64,000 nt of DNA, taken from assembly GCF_000828635.1 (NCBI RefSeq), contig NZ_AP012547.1:3286001-3350000 (forward strand), in the 5' to 3' direction. Source of the stretch: Sulfuritalea hydrogenivorans sk43H (lineage in GTDB: Bacteria > Pseudomonadota > Gammaproteobacteria > Burkholderiales > Rhodocyclaceae). The notes below the pieces were generated by a model that was not told the DNA's origin, ran no database searches, and saw only the letters and a program-made list of their open reading frames with translations. The stretch's first letter is position 1; each line of letters starts with the position of its first letter. Shown one piece after another: positions 62,479 to 64,000 of this stretch. Made by a program: the position numbers and the translations under genes.

Positions 62479-63323
62479 AGCTCCCCTCCCGCGCCCTCGC
62501 CTGCCTGCTGATCCTCGCCCTCGCCACGCCCGGCATGGCGCAGTCGCCGACGCCGCCGGCGCCGACCGCACCACCCGCCGGCAGCGATGCGGGCGAGGAG
62601 CTGAAGCCGAAATTCATCTGGGGCATCCTCATCAAGTTCGCGGTGAATTACGCGATCTCGGCCTTCGGCAGCTACCTGATGGGCAAGCTCACCGAGCAGA
62701 TCACGCCGCAGAACATCGCCAGCATGCTGCTGCGAAGCAAGAGCGCCAGCATCGTGCCGCTGGGCAGCGTCGGCGCCGGCGGGACGATGGGCGCGAAATC
62801 CGCCGGTGCGCCCGAGAACACCGTGGCGGGCGAGCCCACCACCCCGCTCAAGGTGGAAAACGGCCGCGAGAACTACCAGGCGGTGCACGTCGCCCTGATG
62901 AACTTCGACCGCGCCGGCAACGCGCTCGGCTTCGCCCCCGTGACCGCCGGCTTCCGGACCGGCGAGCGCTTCAAGCTGCGCGTGCTGCCGACCTTCGACG
63001 GCCTGCTGGTAATCGACAACATCAACCCGAAGAACCAGCGCAGGCAGATCTATCCGGCGCAGGCCGACAACGTGGTGAAGATCAAGGCCGGCGTCGAAAT
63101 CATGATCCCGCTCGGCCAGGACGAATATTTCGAATTCACCGGCGCCACCGGCGACGAGCAGCTGGTGATCACCCTGCGCGACCCGCGCGCCTTCGGCGCC
63201 GCCGCCGCAACCGCGGTGGTGACGCGCAAGGATGAAAACAACGGCTCCAACTTCATGCAGGAACTGGCGCCGAACACCTATCCGGTGATTTCACAGGCGC
63301 TGAAACTGAAGCACGGCGGCTGA
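62475..63323 (+). CDS. Secreted protein with DUF4384-like domain
   Basis: A 282-residue protein with a signal peptide (residues 1-22, ALACLLILALATPGMAQS), a Pro/Ala spacer, an amphipathic segment (IKFAVNYAISAFGSYLMGKL), and a C-terminal beta domain (about 155-245; RFKLRVLPTFDGLLVIDNI, DEYFEFTGATGDEQLVITLR) that resembles the DUF4384-like tail of the caspase gene in this operon. It overlaps the lipoprotein gene (ATGA) and is the last coupled gene. I read it as a periplasmic or outer-membrane partner, function unknown. Confidence 0.8.
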   Translation: MKLPSRALACLLILALATPGMAQSPTPPAPTAPPAGSDAGEELKPKFIWGILIKFAVNYAISAFGSYLMGKLTEQITPQNIASMLLRSKSASIVPLGSVGAGGTMGAKSAGAPENTVAGEPTTPLKVENGRENYQAVHVALMNFDRAGNALGFAPVTAGFRTGERFKLRVLPTFDGLLVIDNINPKNQRRQIYPAQADNVVKIKAGVEIMIPLGQDEYFEFTGATGDEQLVITLRDPRAFGAAAATAVVTRKDENNGSNFMQELAPNTYPVISQALKLKHGG

Positions 63324-63359
63324 AGCGCCCCCCACCCCATCGAACCCAAGGACAAATGC

Positions 63360-63779
63360 ATGATCGAAACCGCACGCGGCACGGTGCATGAATGGCAGCG
63401 CGACCACATGGGGCACATCAATGTGCGCGCCTACATGGAGTTTTTCGAGGAAGCCTGCTGGCAGTTCTACGCCATGCTCGGCATGACGCCCTCGCTGCTG
63501 CGCAGCGCTGCCCTGCATCTGGCGGCGGTGCAGCAGAACATCGGCTACCGCAAGGAGCTCTACCCCGGCGACACCATCATGGTGCGCACCGGGGTGCTGG
63601 AAATGCGCGAGAAGGTGCTGCGCTTCCGCCATGAGCTGGTGAATACCGAAACGATGGATGTCTGCGCCACCTGCGACTTCACCGTGGTCTGCCTCAACCC
63701 GGCAAGCCGCAAGTCGCAAGCCTTTCCGCCGGACGTCGCGGCGGGCGCCCGCGCACTGATCCTGCCCGAAACGGCCTGA
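63360..63779 (+). CDS. Acyl-CoA thioester hydrolase (hot-dog fold)
   Basis: A 139-residue 4HBT-type thioesterase. HEWQRDHMGHINVRAYMEFFEEA carries the conserved catalytic Asp/His neighbourhood near the N-terminus; YRKELYPGDTIMVRTGVLE is the following strand pair. The exact acyl substrate is unknown. It starts 36 bp after the preceding operon and precedes another hot-dog gene by 22 bp, so the two may act together in fatty-acyl or aromatic-CoA turnover. Confidence 0.86.
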   Translation: MIETARGTVHEWQRDHMGHINVRAYMEFFEEACWQFYAMLGMTPSLLRSAALHLAAVQQNIGYRKELYPGDTIMVRTGVLEMREKVLRFRHELVNTETMDVCATCDFTVVCLNPASRKSQAFPPDVAAGARALILPETA

Positions 63780-63801
63780 AACCCTGCCCTGAATCGCACC
63801 C

Positions 63802-64000
63802 ATGAAAAAAAACACCACCGCGGAAACTCCGCTCGAGTTCGAACCCGAATTCGTTGCCGGCCTGGCGAAAATCTTTGAGGAAATGATCGCCTTCAACCAG
63901 GTCCTCGGCTTGAAGATCGACTCGATCAGGCCGGGCGGCGTCGCGGGACGCATCGCCATGCGCCGCGAACTGGTCGGCAGCCCGAATCGGCTCCATGGCG
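63802..64000 (+). CDS. PaaI/YiiD-type hot-dog thioesterase (5' part; runs off the window)
   Basis: The frame from the ATG at 63802 is open to the edge (66 codons). EEMIAFNQVLGLKIDSIRPGGVAGRIAMRRELVGSPNRLHG matches the start of the hot-dog thioesterase fold, with the conserved HG-type region reached at the very end. The rest is missing. It follows the acyl-CoA hydrolase on the same strand. Confidence 0.7.
   Translation, partial: MKKNTTAETPLEFEPEFVAGLAKIFEEMIAFNQVLGLKIDSIRPGGVAGRIAMRRELVGSPNRLHG

Overview
The window is chromosomal DNA from a GC-rich Gram-negative bacterium, most likely a betaproteobacterium. Rhodocyclales or Nitrosomonadales relatives are my best guess from gene content and order, not from a search. 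The evidence is ubiquinone biosynthesis (ubiD, ubiA), Mla/MCE-type lipid transport parts, Pal/OmpA-type envelope proteins, a QseBC/PmrAB-like two-component system, and a bacterial glycogen gene block with two GH57 enzymes. There are no rRNA, tRNA, phage, IS transposase or CRISPR features.

Layout. 1-3.8 kb: ubiD (cut by the window edge) and ubiA on the minus strand, with a hybrid histidine kinase between them on the plus strand. 3.9-10.3 kb: a two-component system and its apparent local regulon (small membrane protein, Sel1-repeat protein, SulP transporter, two OmpA-family proteins, a candidate small RNA). Four direct-repeat boxes of the form YTTAAR-N5-CTTAAG tie this block together. 10.4-15.9 kb: a minus-strand run metY, DUF2802, SPOR protein, fliW, ridA, recG. 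16-21.5 kb: an ElyC-like protein, mogA, a 268-bp repeat with long terminal inverted repeats, then pepA, a PilZ-like protein and an MlaF-like ATPase. 21.6-37.5 kb: thyA and folA separated by a glycogen/glucan block (glk, glgB, glgC, two GH57 enzymes, glgP, pgi, glgA) that could make, branch, degrade and re-feed glycogen. 37.6-46.6 kb: a caspase-like protein, an Orn/Lys/Arg decarboxylase, dcd, biotin genes bioD/bioA/bioF, and apbC. 46.8-53 kb: a Phd/PIN toxin-antitoxin pair, a histidine-kinase-like protein lacking its phospho-acceptor His, metG, acyP and a peroxiredoxin.

54-63.3 kb holds the most unusual locus. It is a tightly packed, mostly translationally coupled operon of CHASE2-adenylate cyclase, MlaE-like permease, CHASE2 membrane protein, caspase-like protease with a DUF4384-like tail, ABC-ATPase-like protein without Walker A, MCE protein, a lipoprotein with TPR-like helical character, and a secreted DUF4384-like protein. 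I read it as a candidate envelope-sensing, lipid-transport and protease system that I do not recognise as described. Two hot-dog thioesterase genes close the window, the last one cut by the edge.

Over the whole window runs a dispersed motif of about 26 bp (core AGTCGGCGCTGGCG, two variable bases, ACGGCG). I count 12 clear copies, six in each orientation, in coding and non-coding DNA and in more than one reading frame. Four C-rich hairpin repeats and two kinds of inverted-repeat element are also present. All assignments come from reading the sequence; no searches were run.
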